Assembly (NCBI GenBank): GCA_937937585.1
Contig: CALDCB010000011.1
Span: forward strand, 229,281 to 293,280
Direction of reading: 5' to 3'
Source of the DNA: an uncultured Coriobacteriaceae bacterium
Lineage (GTDB): Bacteria > Actinomycetota > Coriobacteriia > Coriobacteriales > Eggerthellaceae
Length of the DNA: 64,000 nucleotides
Shown here: piece after piece, positions 34,760 to 44,018 of the stretch
Numbering within the stretch: the stretch's first letter is position 1
Layout of the letters: every line of letters begins with the position of its first letter
Position numbers and translations under genes: made by a program
The notes under the pieces: model-generated
What the model was told of the DNA's origin: nothing
The model's input: only the letters and a program-made list of their open reading frames with translations
Databases searched by the model: none

Positions 34760-34812
34760 AGAAAAGAAAAAGACTCATGGCGCAACGACAGAATCGCTAC
34801 GCCATGAGTCTT
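34760..34812 (-). terminator. Intrinsic terminator in the TerC leader
   Basis: Minus-strand stem AAGACTCATGGCGTAGCG with near complement CGCCATGAGTCTT around ATTCTG, followed by TTTTCTTTT. It lies directly after the Mn2+ aptamer and is the expected expression platform. Confidence 0.85.
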
Positions 34813-34814
34813 GC

Positions 34815-34912
34815 CATTTAAGCCATGCCAGACGGTGATCATCAATGCCACCGCCACGATGTTGAACATGGGCACGCGACGTTAATCGCGCCAACTACTC
34901 CCCCACGGGTTG
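34815..34912 (-). promoter_or_regulatory. yybP-ykoY (Mn2+) riboswitch
   Basis: Minus-strand leader elements match the family: CCGTGGGGGAGTAGTTGGCG at the 5' side, the cross-helix strand CCCATGTTCAACATCGTGG, and the 3' closing CACCGTCTGGCATGG. A terminator and a TerC gene follow, the commonest context for this aptamer. Identified by eye. Confidence 0.87.
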
Positions 34913-34917
34913 CGATG

Positions 34918-34947
34918 ATCCTAACACGCAAAGTCAAAAAAGGGCAA
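34918..34947 (-). promoter_or_regulatory. Promoter of the TerC riboswitch transcript
   Basis: Minus-strand -35 TTGCCC (34942-34947) and -10 TAGGAT (34918-34923), spacer 18. A plus-strand TATAAT (34951-34956) for the next gene lies immediately beside it, so the two promoters are back to back. Confidence 0.5.
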
Positions 34948-34988
34948 TGCTATAATGCCCAAAGCACACAACCCTCAAGGAGTTCTCC

Positions 34989-35801
34989 ATGTCTAAATTC
35001 AACGATCTGGAACACTGGGTGGACAACCTGCTGCACCCGCAACCGGTCGAGTACACGCGCAAAGACGGCAACATCATGAGACTGGACGACGCCGGCCTTA
35101 AACGCCCCCTTGGCATGACCCGCCAGGCGAAGTTGATCATGGCCACCCTCGTCGTTGCCGGTATCGTCATCGGCGCGATGATCTTGAACAACACCGTCTA
35201 CGAAACGGCGCGCCAGGCAAAGCTCGCCCAAGACAGCGTCGAAACCAACATTCAACGAGAAGCGTCAGCCGACACCCTGCCCAATCTTGCGTCTTACGTC
35301 ACCATGAGCGACGACGAAATCAAAGCCGCCATCGAGCAGCAGGGCTTCAGCATCTACGATGCCACCTCCGAAAGCGACTCGGGCATCACCGTCTATAAGC
35401 TTCCGTCCGACGTTTCCGTCGTCGATGCAGGCTTGCTGTATTCGCGCGGAATCAGCAAGCTCACCGCATCGCAGGCAACGCTGCTGTTGAACGGCTCATG
35501 GCAGCTTGGCACCAACCACGACAGCGGCACCACGATCGTGGTCCGTTACGCCGATTTCAAATCCACTTCGGCTGAAAGCGCGATTTCACTCGCGATGAGC
35601 AAAGAGGGGATCGAAGCTGGATCGGTCTCCGACAGCGGAACCGACGACTCGGGCAACACCTACCGAAGCGGAACGCTTGAAGCCAACGGCGCAACATACA
35701 CCTGGCGCGTTTCCGCGATTGACTTAAGCAAGATCTACGACATCAGCGGTATACCCAGCCCGGCCTACTACGTGGGAATCCGCTTGACACAAAACGCATA
35801 G
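34989..35801 (+). CDS. Membrane-anchored extracytoplasmic protein of unknown function
   Basis: 270 residues. A 45-residue basic cytoplasmic start (KFNDLEHWVDNLLHPQP, then RKDGNIMRLDDAGLKRP), a single membrane helix (about 47-67: LIMATLVVAGIVIGAMIL), and an outside domain of about 200 residues rich in Ser, Asp and beta-type sequence, with an internal duplication feel (SGITVYKLPSDVS, SGTTIVVRYADFK). No family recognised. AAGGAG precedes the ATG; TATAAT at 34951 is its probable -10. Followed by a clear terminator. Confidence 0.75.
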   Translation: MSKFNDLEHWVDNLLHPQPVEYTRKDGNIMRLDDAGLKRPLGMTRQAKLIMATLVVAGIVIGAMILNNTVYETARQAKLAQDSVETNIQREASADTLPNLASYVTMSDDEIKAAIEQQGFSIYDATSESDSGITVYKLPSDVSVVDAGLLYSRGISKLTASQATLLLNGSWQLGTNHDSGTTIVVRYADFKSTSAESAISLAMSKEGIEAGSVSDSGTDDSGNTYRSGTLEANGATYTWRVSAIDLSKIYDISGIPSPAYYVGIRLTQNA

Positions 35802-35829
35802 CGACCAACACACAAGCACGCAGAACCCG

Positions 35830-35872
35830 ATATGCCCCTGCAACTCGCCTTGAGACAGCAGGGGCATATTCA
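35830..35872 (+). terminator. Intrinsic terminator
   Basis: Perfect stem ATATGCCCCTGC / GCAGGGGCATAT, loop about 16 bases, then TTCATTGCTGTTT. Confidence 0.7.
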
Positions 35873-35957
35873 TTGCTGTTTGCATCGACTCGTGACTCGC
35901 CCACCGAACCGCACGGGGATTCTTACCAGGCGCGCCCGAGAGGACGATTGGCAACGC

Positions 35958-38495
35958 CTAGGATTCGTCGAAATCGCTCAGGAAGTAGTCGTACAGATCG
36001 GCGCGTACCGGCGTCTCAAGATCGTACTCGATCTCAACCGCGCTCGTTTTCCCATCGGCCATGACGATCTGCTCGAAACACCCCGTCGGATGCATCTCGC
36101 CAAGGAAGTAGAACTCGGTTCCGTTGTCCTTGTCGTTCTTATTCTTGCGCAGGAACAGGTAACAGCGCATCCCGTTCTCGCGCGCATGGCGCAGCTTGAC
36201 GATCTCAGGCGACTCCAGCGTGCGTTTGCTCTTGGAGATGGCAATGATCCTTCGGCTGGATACGAAACGATCCTGATACTGCGTGGTGATGCTGATGTCG
36301 GGATCCTTCTCGTAATTGACGAAGACGGGAAACGTGTTGGTTTCCGTGTCGTGGAAATAGCCGCCGACGTTTTGATAGTTCGGCTCACGCGACCAGCGCA
36401 GAAGTCGGCATACGTCTTCGCGCGTGTACTTCTTGTTCAAGACGAAGTCGGTGTCCTTGTAGGTGTCAGCGTAATCGCGCTCGGCTCGAGCGATACCGAA
36501 ACGGATGACGTCAAGAACGCATGCGCGAAACGCCGCATCCCCTAACGCGGCCTCGAACCGACCCGACAACGCAAGGCCGTCTTCGGTTCGAACGATCAGT
36601 TCCTGACCTGCGCTTGAATACTCGCCGGACAACGTGCGCACAACCGAACGCATCTTCTCGGCGGCACAGCGCGAAGACGGCGCCTCAAGCCGTTCGGGGC
36701 CGTCTTCGATAAGGGAAAGAAGCGTGTCCAGGTCTCCCCTTCGCTTGCCAGCCGCCATCTTCGTCGAGATGAACTTGAGCATCGCAAGTTTGCCCGCATC
36801 GAAAGAAAAGGGCACATCGGGCGCGTACTGTTGAAGGAATGCCTGATAAGAGCCGTATTTGTTGATGATAAGCAGAGGGTCGACCGAATCGTTCTCGTCG
36901 AAGTCCAAAAGCGATGGAATACGACCGAGCAAACGGCGAAGATCGTCGTATTCGCTGCGAATAAGCTTCGCAGAACCGAATTTCCCCTGTTCAAGCGCTT
37001 TGAAGATACGCTGCTCCGACACACGGTCGAACGAGATCGTCGAACAACCGGGAATAAGCGAGCTTCCCTCCTTCACCACCTTGCGCAGGTTGTCCTTGTT
37101 GTAGGTATGATCTCCCGCCAACGCGATCGGAATCAGATAGTTTTGCTGGTAATTCCCGATGAAGTCAAGAACAAGCGCGTAATCCTTCGAGGGGTCCTTG
37201 CGCAAACCGCGACCAAGCTGTTGAACGAACACGATCGCCGATTCGGTTTTACGAAGCATGATGATCTGATTGAGCGACGGGATATCAATTCCCTCGTTCA
37301 AGATGTCGACCGAGAAAATGTACTGGATCTGCCCGCGCTCAAGAGAAGCTATGGCGCTATCGCGGTCGGCATCGGACGATTGACCGCTAATCGCAACACT
37401 TGAATACCCTCGTTCGTTGAAAAGGCGCGACAACTCACGAGCCTCGTCGTTTCGGCTGCAAAACACCAACCCACGACGATCATGCTTGCGGCGAACGGAA
37501 TACGTCTCGATGGCACCCACGATGTGGTCGACACGCGCGCATGACGTGAGCTGCGAGAACAGCTCGAAATCATCGACGCTTTCCTCGTCGATCGCCAAAT
37601 CGGCGATCCCGAAATAATGAAACGGCACGAGCATATCGTTCTCAAGCGCGTCCTGAAGCGTGATGCGATATGCGATAACGTGATTGAAAAGCGAGTACAC
37701 ATCGTATCCGTCGGTTCGCGAAGGGGTTGCCGTCATGCCCAAAACGAATTTCGGCTTGAAATGATCGAGCACCTTGCGATAACTCTCAGCACCGCAACGA
37801 TGAGCCTCGTCGATGATGATGTAGTCGAATTCCTTGGGGTCAACCTGGTCAAGCTTTCCTGAAAGCTGAACAACCATCGCGAAAAGACACGTCGCGTCTT
37901 GCGCCGTCTTGTCAGAGAACATGCCATAGGTGTAGCTGTCGCCAAGAACCTTGCGATAGCTCGCCATCGAGGCGTCGAGGATCCTTTGACGATGCGCGAT
38001 GAACAAAACACGCGAGGGCTTCGTGGAAGCCACGTCCAAGGCCGAGAGATAGGTTTTACCTGTACCGGTCGCTGAAACCAGCAGAGCGCGGCTTTCCTGG
38101 CGTCTGTGAAGCACGTCTAGGGCTTCCAGGGCGCTTTCCTGCATCTTATTGGGACGGATTCCACTGGAAAGGCCAATGCCAAAAGACGATTCTGTTGGCT
38201 GGCCGCCGGTCAAAGGAGCCGTTGCTCCCGAACCCAACGCGAACGCCGTCCCATCGCTGCGAAACGACCGCTTGGATCGAACCGCCTCGGGCTTTTTCGT
38301 GGGATGCTCGTCAAGAAAACGCTCGTACGAAGCGATCCACGCCTCGCTTATCGGCACCGTGTTTTGGTCGTCCCACAGCTTCTCGAATTCCGACTTGGTT
38401 TGATGCAGCATCTCACCCTGCGGGAACGTACGAAAGAGCACGTTCCATGACGGCACGATCGACGCATGCGAAAGGCGGCGCGCCGCCCCAAACAA
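35958..38495 (-). CDS. DEAD/DEAH helicase with DUF3427, N-terminally truncated
   Basis: 845 codons from a TTG that follows an in-frame TGA. Superfamily 2 helicase: Walker A LLVSATGTGKTYLSALD, DEAH box IIDEAHRCGAES, GMTATPSRTDGYDVYSLF, and motif VI FVQQLGRGLRKDP; the C-terminal third (from about 640) is the DUF3427 region. Full-length relatives begin with a phospholipase D-like nuclease domain of about 150 residues. Here only its tail remains (RRLSHASIVPSWNV, matching the NLS...EWNV end of that domain). The helicase may start at the ATG at 38411. Upstream 150 bases contain no PLD sequence, so the domain was deleted; the gene may be a decaying defence locus. Confidence 0.75.
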   Translation of the reverse strand: MFGAARRLSHASIVPSWNVLFRTFPQGEMLHQTKSEFEKLWDDQNTVPISEAWIASYERFLDEHPTKKPEAVRSKRSFRSDGTAFALGSGATAPLTGGQPTESSFGIGLSSGIRPNKMQESALEALDVLHRRQESRALLVSATGTGKTYLSALDVASTKPSRVLFIAHRQRILDASMASYRKVLGDSYTYGMFSDKTAQDATCLFAMVVQLSGKLDQVDPKEFDYIIIDEAHRCGAESYRKVLDHFKPKFVLGMTATPSRTDGYDVYSLFNHVIAYRITLQDALENDMLVPFHYFGIADLAIDEESVDDFELFSQLTSCARVDHIVGAIETYSVRRKHDRRGLVFCSRNDEARELSRLFNERGYSSVAISGQSSDADRDSAIASLERGQIQYIFSVDILNEGIDIPSLNQIIMLRKTESAIVFVQQLGRGLRKDPSKDYALVLDFIGNYQQNYLIPIALAGDHTYNKDNLRKVVKEGSSLIPGCSTISFDRVSEQRIFKALEQGKFGSAKLIRSEYDDLRRLLGRIPSLLDFDENDSVDPLLIINKYGSYQAFLQQYAPDVPFSFDAGKLAMLKFISTKMAAGKRRGDLDTLLSLIEDGPERLEAPSSRCAAEKMRSVVRTLSGEYSSAGQELIVRTEDGLALSGRFEAALGDAAFRACVLDVIRFGIARAERDYADTYKDTDFVLNKKYTREDVCRLLRWSREPNYQNVGGYFHDTETNTFPVFVNYEKDPDISITTQYQDRFVSSRRIIAISKSKRTLESPEIVKLRHARENGMRCYLFLRKNKNDKDNGTEFYFLGEMHPTGCFEQIVMADGKTSAVEIEYDLETPVRADLYDYFLSDFDES

Positions 38496-38645
38496 AACTC
38501 AATCAACAGGCCTTAGAAGCACCTGTGGCAGCAATGTCACGAGAACCATACCATCTTATCGTGCAGAAGCCCCTGTTAGGCACAAAGAGGCTTTGAGGGC
38601 TATACTTCCGGTAAGCACACCGATCGATGGGGGTAATGAAGCTTA

Positions 38646-39041
38646 ATGAAAACTGTGAACGTAGTTGCTGCGATCATCACACATGAGAACAAAGTGTTCG
38701 CCACGCAGCGTGGATATGGAGAGTTCCAAGGAGGATGGGAATTCCCTGGCGGAAAAGTCGAAGATGGCGAAACCCCCGAAGAAGCCCTGATCCGCGAGAT
38801 CCATGAAGAACTCGGTGCCGGAATCTTGGTTGGGGATTTCGTTCATCAGGTTGAGTACGACTACCCCACCTTCCATCTCTCGATGAAATGCTTTCAATGC
38901 TCCGTCGTGGAAGGACATTTGCAGCTTCTTGAGCATTCTGCGGCGAAGTGGCTTGACGCAAGCAATCTTCGCTCGGTTGATTGGCTGCCAGCCGATATCG
39001 AAGTGGTTAACGCAATCGAAGAGCAGGGTCTTCTGAATTAA
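38646..39041 (+). CDS. NUDIX hydrolase, MutT-like
   Basis: 131 residues. Nudix box GGKVEDGETPEEALIREIHEELGA with the REIHEELG metal-binding glutamates, preceded by VVAAIITHENKVFATQRGYG and the substrate-binding GGWEFPGG of MutT proteins. C-terminal half ends in AKWLDASNLRSVDWLPAD. Length matches MutT, which removes 8-oxo-dGTP; CTP-type pyrophosphatases of the same length are possible. Monocistronic, ending at a terminator before the tRNA block. Confidence 0.9.
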   Translation: MKTVNVVAAIITHENKVFATQRGYGEFQGGWEFPGGKVEDGETPEEALIREIHEELGAGILVGDFVHQVEYDYPTFHLSMKCFQCSVVEGHLQLLEHSAAKWLDASNLRSVDWLPADIEVVNAIEEQGLLN

Positions 39042-39069
39042 GACCCTGCTTGAAAATGCACGGGAAATA

Positions 39070-39094
39070 AAAAAGCCGCTGTAAGCGGCTTTAC
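39070..39094. terminator. Bidirectional terminator between NUDIX gene and tRNA-Cys
   Basis: Stem AAAGCCGCT / AGCGGCTTT, with A-run on one side and T-run on both strands' exits. Confidence 0.75.
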
Positions 39095-39101
39095 TATTTT
39101 T

Positions 39102-39175
39102 TGGAGGCGACGCCCGGATTCGAACCGGGGGTGAAGGCTTTGCAGGCCTCTGCCTTACCACTTGGCCACGTCGCC
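39102..39175 (-). tRNA. tRNA-Cys (anticodon GCA)
   Basis: 74 nt with CCA. Acceptor GGCGACG/CGTCGCC, discriminator U, anticodon loop CTGCAAA, T-arm CCGGTTCGAATCCGG. Third of a minus-strand tRNA series. Confidence 0.96.
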
Positions 39176-39184
39176 ATCTGTAAA

Positions 39185-39213
39185 AAAGGCCGGCCATAAA
39201 AGCCGGCCTTTAC
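39185..39213 (-). terminator. Terminator between tRNA-Gly and tRNA-Cys
   Basis: Minus-strand AAAGGCCGGC / GCCGGCCTTTTTT hairpin; it would end the Val-Gly transcript before tRNA-Cys unless read through. Confidence 0.7.
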
Positions 39214-39219
39214 AGACAA

Positions 39220-39295
<76 letters not shown>

Positions 39296-39296
39296 A

Positions 39297-39371
39297 TGGT
39301 GGGCGATACAAGATTTGAACTTGTGACCTCTTCCGTGTCAGGGAAGCGCTCTCCCCCTGAGCTAATCGCCC
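39297..39371 (-). tRNA. tRNA-Val (anticodon GAC)
   Basis: 75 nt with CCA. Acceptor GGGCGAT/ATCGCCC, discriminator A, anticodon loop CTGACAC, T-arm ACAAGTTCAAATCTTGT. First of the Val-Gly-Cys series. Confidence 0.96.
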
Positions 39372-39411
39372 GCTTCAGGGAATTTCGCAACGCTCGTTGC
39401 GACAAGAAGAT

Positions 39412-39439
39412 ATATTACCAGAAACCCTATTCTTGTCAA
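39412..39439 (-). promoter_or_regulatory. Promoter of the tRNA-Val-Gly(-Cys) transcript
   Basis: Minus-strand consensus -35 TTGACA (39434-39439) and -10 TAATAT (39412-39417), spacer 16, in an A+T-rich stretch 40 bases ahead of tRNA-Val. Confidence 0.75.
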
Positions 39440-39509
39440 AGACTTTTTTAAAATAGTTTGAATTAGATGCTTGAACTGGGATTTTCCGATAATTCTTGAT
39501 TCAACGTCA

Positions 39510-39785
39510 CTACTTGGCCTGAGCAGGCTCAGCAAATTCGCCAGCGCAATGTGGGCAACGAGTGGCACCTTCCTTAACCTCTTCCAGGCAGAAGGGGCAG
39601 GTTGCCACAGGCTTGGGCTCTTCCACTTGACTATCCTTGCCCGCAAGCTTGTTGCCAACCTCCTGAGCCTTGTTGACCGCCTTAACCAAGCAAAAGACGA
39701 CAAGAGCAACGATAAGGAAGTTGATGCAGGCGCTAATGAAGGCACCGAAGTCAATGTCCGTGCCAGGGACAACCAAACTTTTCAT
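39510..39785 (-). CDS. MscL second half fused to a zinc ribbon
   Basis: 91 residues. VPGTDIDFGAFISACINFLIVALVVFCLVKAVNKAQEV matches the loop and second transmembrane helix of the MscL mechanosensitive channel (family pattern GAFINAVIDFLIIA...KAINK). This is followed by a Cys4 zinc ribbon (CPFCLEEVKEGATRCPHC). The pore-lining first helix of MscL is absent: the ORF begins with its own GGAAAGGG site and ATG, and directly upstream are a terminator and tRNA-Leu, not the missing half. Either a decayed channel or a small single-helix membrane protein in its own right. Confidence 0.7.
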   Translation of the reverse strand: MKSLVVPGTDIDFGAFISACINFLIVALVVFCLVKAVNKAQEVGNKLAGKDSQVEEPKPVATCPFCLEEVKEGATRCPHCAGEFAEPAQAK

Positions 39786-39811
39786 GCTTGCCCTTTCCGT
39801 CGTCTATGGAC

Positions 39812-39842
39812 AAAAAAAGCGACCCCTTATCGGGGTCGCTTA
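39812..39842 (-). terminator. Terminator of tRNA-Leu(GAG)
   Basis: Minus-strand stem GCGACCCC / GGGGTCGC followed by a run of seven T. Confidence 0.85.
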
Positions 39843-39850
39843 AATCTCCG

Positions 39851-39939
39851 TGGTGTCGGAGGCGGGACTTGAACCCGCAAGCCCGAAAATGGGCACTAGC
39901 ACCTCAAGCTAGCGCGTCTGCCAATTCCGCCACTCCGAC
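39851..39939 (-). tRNA. tRNA-Leu (anticodon GAG)
   Basis: 89-nt class II tRNA with CCA. Acceptor GTCGGAG/CTCCGAC, anticodon stem-loop CTAGC-TTGAGGT-GCTAG, long variable arm TGCCCATTTTCGGGC, T-arm GCGGGTTCAAGTCCCGC. Confidence 0.96.
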
Positions 39940-39965
39940 ATTCATTGCTTGCGCAACGATTGATT

Positions 39966-39993
39966 ACTATATCTTAAGCCGTTGCGCTTGTAA
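39966..39993 (-). promoter_or_regulatory. Promoter of tRNA-Leu(GAG)
   Basis: Minus-strand -35 TTACAA (39988-39993) and -10 TATAGT (39966-39971), spacer 16. Confidence 0.6.
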
Positions 39994-40004
39994 AGAGGAA
40001 ATTT

Positions 40005-40262
40005 CTAATTTGTTGAAATAGTTCCCTGCGGGTACAGAAGCATGAGCGCGACCAGGGACACTGCGAATACGATGACGCAGATAATGGTGATGCGGTCGAG
40101 ATTCTTCTCGACAATGCTGGTACCGGTTTGAGACGAATAAACAGCGCTGGCGATCATGTCGGAAATGCCGGTTCCCTTACCGGAATGCAGCATGATGAAC
40201 ACGATCAGGCCAATGCCCGAAGCGAACAAAAGGATAAGAAACAAAATTGCCAAGGGACTCAC
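40005..40262 (-). CDS. secG: Preprotein translocase subunit SecG
   Basis: 85 residues with two membrane helices: LAILFLILLFASGIGLIVFI and IICVIVFAVSLVALMLLY, joined by a loop with the SecG signature LHSGKGTGISDMI. Part of the SecYEG channel. GTG start at 40262 with GGGGTG upstream. Last gene of the glycolytic operon, as in many actinobacteria and firmicutes. Confidence 0.93.
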   Translation of the reverse strand: MSPLAILFLILLFASGIGLIVFIMLHSGKGTGISDMIASAVYSSQTGTSIVEKNLDRITIICVIVFAVSLVALMLLYPQGTISTN

Positions 40263-40340
40263 TATTCACACCCCATGTGATCGGAAACTTTCAACCAACG
40301 AACAAAAGATTATAAACGACCTGATGGTCCTGCGCAATCT

Positions 40341-41909
40341 CTACACCAAAAGGTCGCGACCGGTCATTTCTGCCGGAACATCAAGACCTATCATCGACAA
40401 AAGCGTAGGGGCAAGATCGCACAATGCACCCTTCGAGCCATCCAGTTTCATATCGCGCCCCGAGTAGTCGATAAGAGCCAAGGGCACCGGCGCCGTGGTG
40501 TGTGCCGTGAATGGAGCACCGTCATCCGCGATCATCTTGTCGGCATTGCCGTGATCGGCGGTGAGCAGCGCAACGCCGCCTTTGCGTTCAAGTGCGGCGA
40601 CAACCTTACCAACACCCGCGTCAACCGCCTCGACCGCCGCTACAGCAGCCGGAATGACGCCCGTATGCCCCACCATGTCGCAGTTGGCGAAGTTCACGAT
40701 GTAAACGTCGGCCTCACCGGCATCGATGGCCTTTGCAAGGGCATCAGCCACAGCCGGCTCGGACATCTCAGGCTGAAGATCATATGTGGCAACCTTCGGC
40801 GAGGCGATAAGCTCGCGCTCCTCCCCCGCCTTAGCCTGCTCGATGCCGCCATTCAAGAAGAAGGTGACATGGGCGTACTTCTCGGTTTCGGCGATGTGGT
40901 ACTGGCGAAGGCCTGCGGACGACAAGACGTCGGCCAGAACGTTCTGCGGGAATTCCTTCTTGAATGCCACAGGCGCATCGAACTCGGCATCGTATTCAGT
41001 GAAGCAAACGAACGAGACATGCGGATGCTCGCCGCGATCGAAGCCGTCGAAATCGTCCTGGATGAAAGCGCGGGTGATCTGACGTGCACGATCGGGACGG
41101 AAGTTGAAGAAAATAACCGAGTCGTCCTCTTTCACGCCACGACCGTCAAGCGAAACGGGAACGACGAACTCGTCAGTAACGTCATTCGCGTACGAAGCCT
41201 CCATAGCCTGCTCTGCGGTTCCTTGGAACATCGGCGCCGCATGGACAATCGCGTTGTACGCAAGCCCCACGCGCTCCCAACGATTATCGCGGTCCATCGC
41301 ATAGTATCGGCCGCTTACGGAAGCGATGCGCGCCTCGAACGCCTCGTCGCTCAAATCATCCAAGACGTTCTGCAGCTGAGCGATATACCCCTCACCGCTT
41401 TTCGGCGGAACGTCGCGCCCGTCCATGAAGCAATGGACGAACACCTGAGGAACGCCATGTTCTTTAGCTGCGCGGACAAGCGCGTACAGGTGCTCGTTCG
41501 AAGAGTGAACGCCGCCGTCCGAAACCAAACCCATGAAATGAAGGGCGCGGCCTTCCTCTTTGGCGTTGTCGAATGCCGCGTTGATGACCTCGTTTTTGGC
41601 GATGGAGCCGTCTTCGCATGCATGGTTGATGCGCGTGAGCTCCTGATAGACCACGCGGCCGGCGCCGATGTTCAGATGACCCACCTCGGAGTTGCCCATC
41701 TGCCCTCGGGGAAGGCCAACCGCCTCGCCCGAAGCCTCAAGCCAGGTGGTGCTGAAGCGATCGAAGATCGCATCGAGGTTGGGGGTGTTCGCAAGCGAGA
41801 TCGCGTTTCCCGGACCCGCCTCGGCAATGCCGAAGCCGTCCATGATGATCAAACATGCGGGAAGGGTGAGTTGGGCGTCATGCTTGCACTGTGCGTCGTT
41901 TATGCTCAT
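40341..41909 (-). CDS. gpmI: 2,3-bisphosphoglycerate-independent phosphoglycerate mutase
   Basis: 522 residues. Alkaline-phosphatase-type Mn2+ enzyme interconverting 3- and 2-phosphoglycerate. LIIMDGFGIAEAGPGNAI, the active-site Ser in GQMGNSEVGHLNIGAGRVVY, HCFMDGRDVPPKSG, FFNFRPDRARQITRAF and LTADHGNADKM supply the metal ligands. ATG at 41909 overlaps the tpiA stop by four bases (ATGA), indicating coupling; the frame is open further upstream only as a shadow of tpiA. Confidence 0.96.
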   Translation of the reverse strand: MSINDAQCKHDAQLTLPACLIIMDGFGIAEAGPGNAISLANTPNLDAIFDRFSTTWLEASGEAVGLPRGQMGNSEVGHLNIGAGRVVYQELTRINHACEDGSIAKNEVINAAFDNAKEEGRALHFMGLVSDGGVHSSNEHLYALVRAAKEHGVPQVFVHCFMDGRDVPPKSGEGYIAQLQNVLDDLSDEAFEARIASVSGRYYAMDRDNRWERVGLAYNAIVHAAPMFQGTAEQAMEASYANDVTDEFVVPVSLDGRGVKEDDSVIFFNFRPDRARQITRAFIQDDFDGFDRGEHPHVSFVCFTEYDAEFDAPVAFKKEFPQNVLADVLSSAGLRQYHIAETEKYAHVTFFLNGGIEQAKAGEERELIASPKVATYDLQPEMSEPAVADALAKAIDAGEADVYIVNFANCDMVGHTGVIPAAVAAVEAVDAGVGKVVAALERKGGVALLTADHGNADKMIADDGAPFTAHTTAPVPLALIDYSGRDMKLDGSKGALCDLAPTLLSMIGLDVPAEMTGRDLLV

Positions 41910-42679
41910 TTCAGGCACGCCTCGATCATGGTAACGAAGGACTTCGCTTCGAGGCTGGCGCCGCCAACCAAACCGCCGTCGACGTCCGGCTGCGCGATAA
42001 GGTCGTTCACGTTGGCGGGTTTCATCGAGCCGCCGTACAGGATGCGCATCTCGTCGGCCGTTGCCTGGCCGAAAAGCTCGGCAAGCGTGGCGCGGATGGC
42101 AGCACAAACCTCCTGAGCCTGCTCGGGCAAAGCCGTGCGGCCAGTACCGATGGCCCAAATAGGCTCGTATGCAACCACACACTGAGCGCCCTCGACAGCG
42201 TCCATGCCGGCAAAGGCGGCCTTAACCTGCGCGCAAACGAATTCGTTCGTCTCATGCGCGTCATGCACGGCAAGAGACTCGCCCACGCAGACGATAGGAT
42301 GCATGCCCTGGGCAACCAATGCCTTAGCTTTGCGGTTGACATCCTCGTTCGTCTCGCCGAACAGACCGCGGCGCTCGGAGTGACCGACGATGCAGTACTC
42401 CGCGCGTGCCTCCTTCAGCATGCCGATGGAGATCTCGCCGGTGTATGCGCCGGACTCTTCCCAGTAGCAGTTCTGCGCACCCAAGGCGATGTGCGACTTA
42501 TCGAAATCGAACACCGTCCAAACGGGCTTGATGTCAAGGAACGGCGGGCACACGACGATGTCGACGCGTTCTTTCCAGTCCTTTTCGTACTCGTTGGAAA
42601 TCTCTTGGGCAAGCACCACCGATTCGGAAATGGTGTTGTTCATCTTCCAATTGCCGGCCATCATGGGTATACGGGCCAT
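41906..42679 (-). CDS. tpiA: Triose-phosphate isomerase
   Basis: 257 residues. TIM barrel with GNWKMNNTISE (Asn/Lys), the catalytic His in IVGHSERRGLFGE, catalytic Glu in VVAYEPIWAIGTGR, and the phosphate loop ILYGGSMKPAN. AAGGAG precedes the ATG. Third gene of gapA-pgk-tpiA-gpmI. Confidence 0.97.
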   Translation of the reverse strand: MARIPMMAGNWKMNNTISESVVLAQEISNEYEKDWKERVDIVVCPPFLDIKPVWTVFDFDKSHIALGAQNCYWEESGAYTGEISIGMLKEARAEYCIVGHSERRGLFGETNEDVNRKAKALVAQGMHPIVCVGESLAVHDAHETNEFVCAQVKAAFAGMDAVEGAQCVVAYEPIWAIGTGRTALPEQAQEVCAAIRATLAELFGQATADEMRILYGGSMKPANVNDLIAQPDVDGGLVGGASLEAKSFVTMIEACLK

Positions 42680-42719
42680 ATTATCTCCTTACCTGCGAAA
42701 ACGCGGTTTACAAGGGTAA

Positions 42720-43907
<1,188 letters not shown>

Positions 43908-43978
43908 CGTTTCCTCCTGTTCATCGACCCGCTGCAGATAAAACGGGTCATGGTTTCATCTTCCATTGGGAATGCAAG

Positions 43979-44005
43979 AAGGGGCGACCGATTGGCCGCC
44001 CCTTC
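43979..44005 (-). terminator. Intercistronic hairpin between gapA and pgk
   Basis: Stem AAGGGGCG / CGCCCCTT with an imperfect interior around CCGATTGG; followed by TCTTGC rather than a full T-run, so attenuator or processing signal rather than a complete terminator. Confidence 0.4.
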
Positions 44006-44018
44006 GCAGTGCCCGGTT

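Noticed and set aside
40500..42116. 538-codon plus-strand frame opposite gpmI and tpiA
   Set aside because: Antisense shadow spanning two well-supported enzymes.
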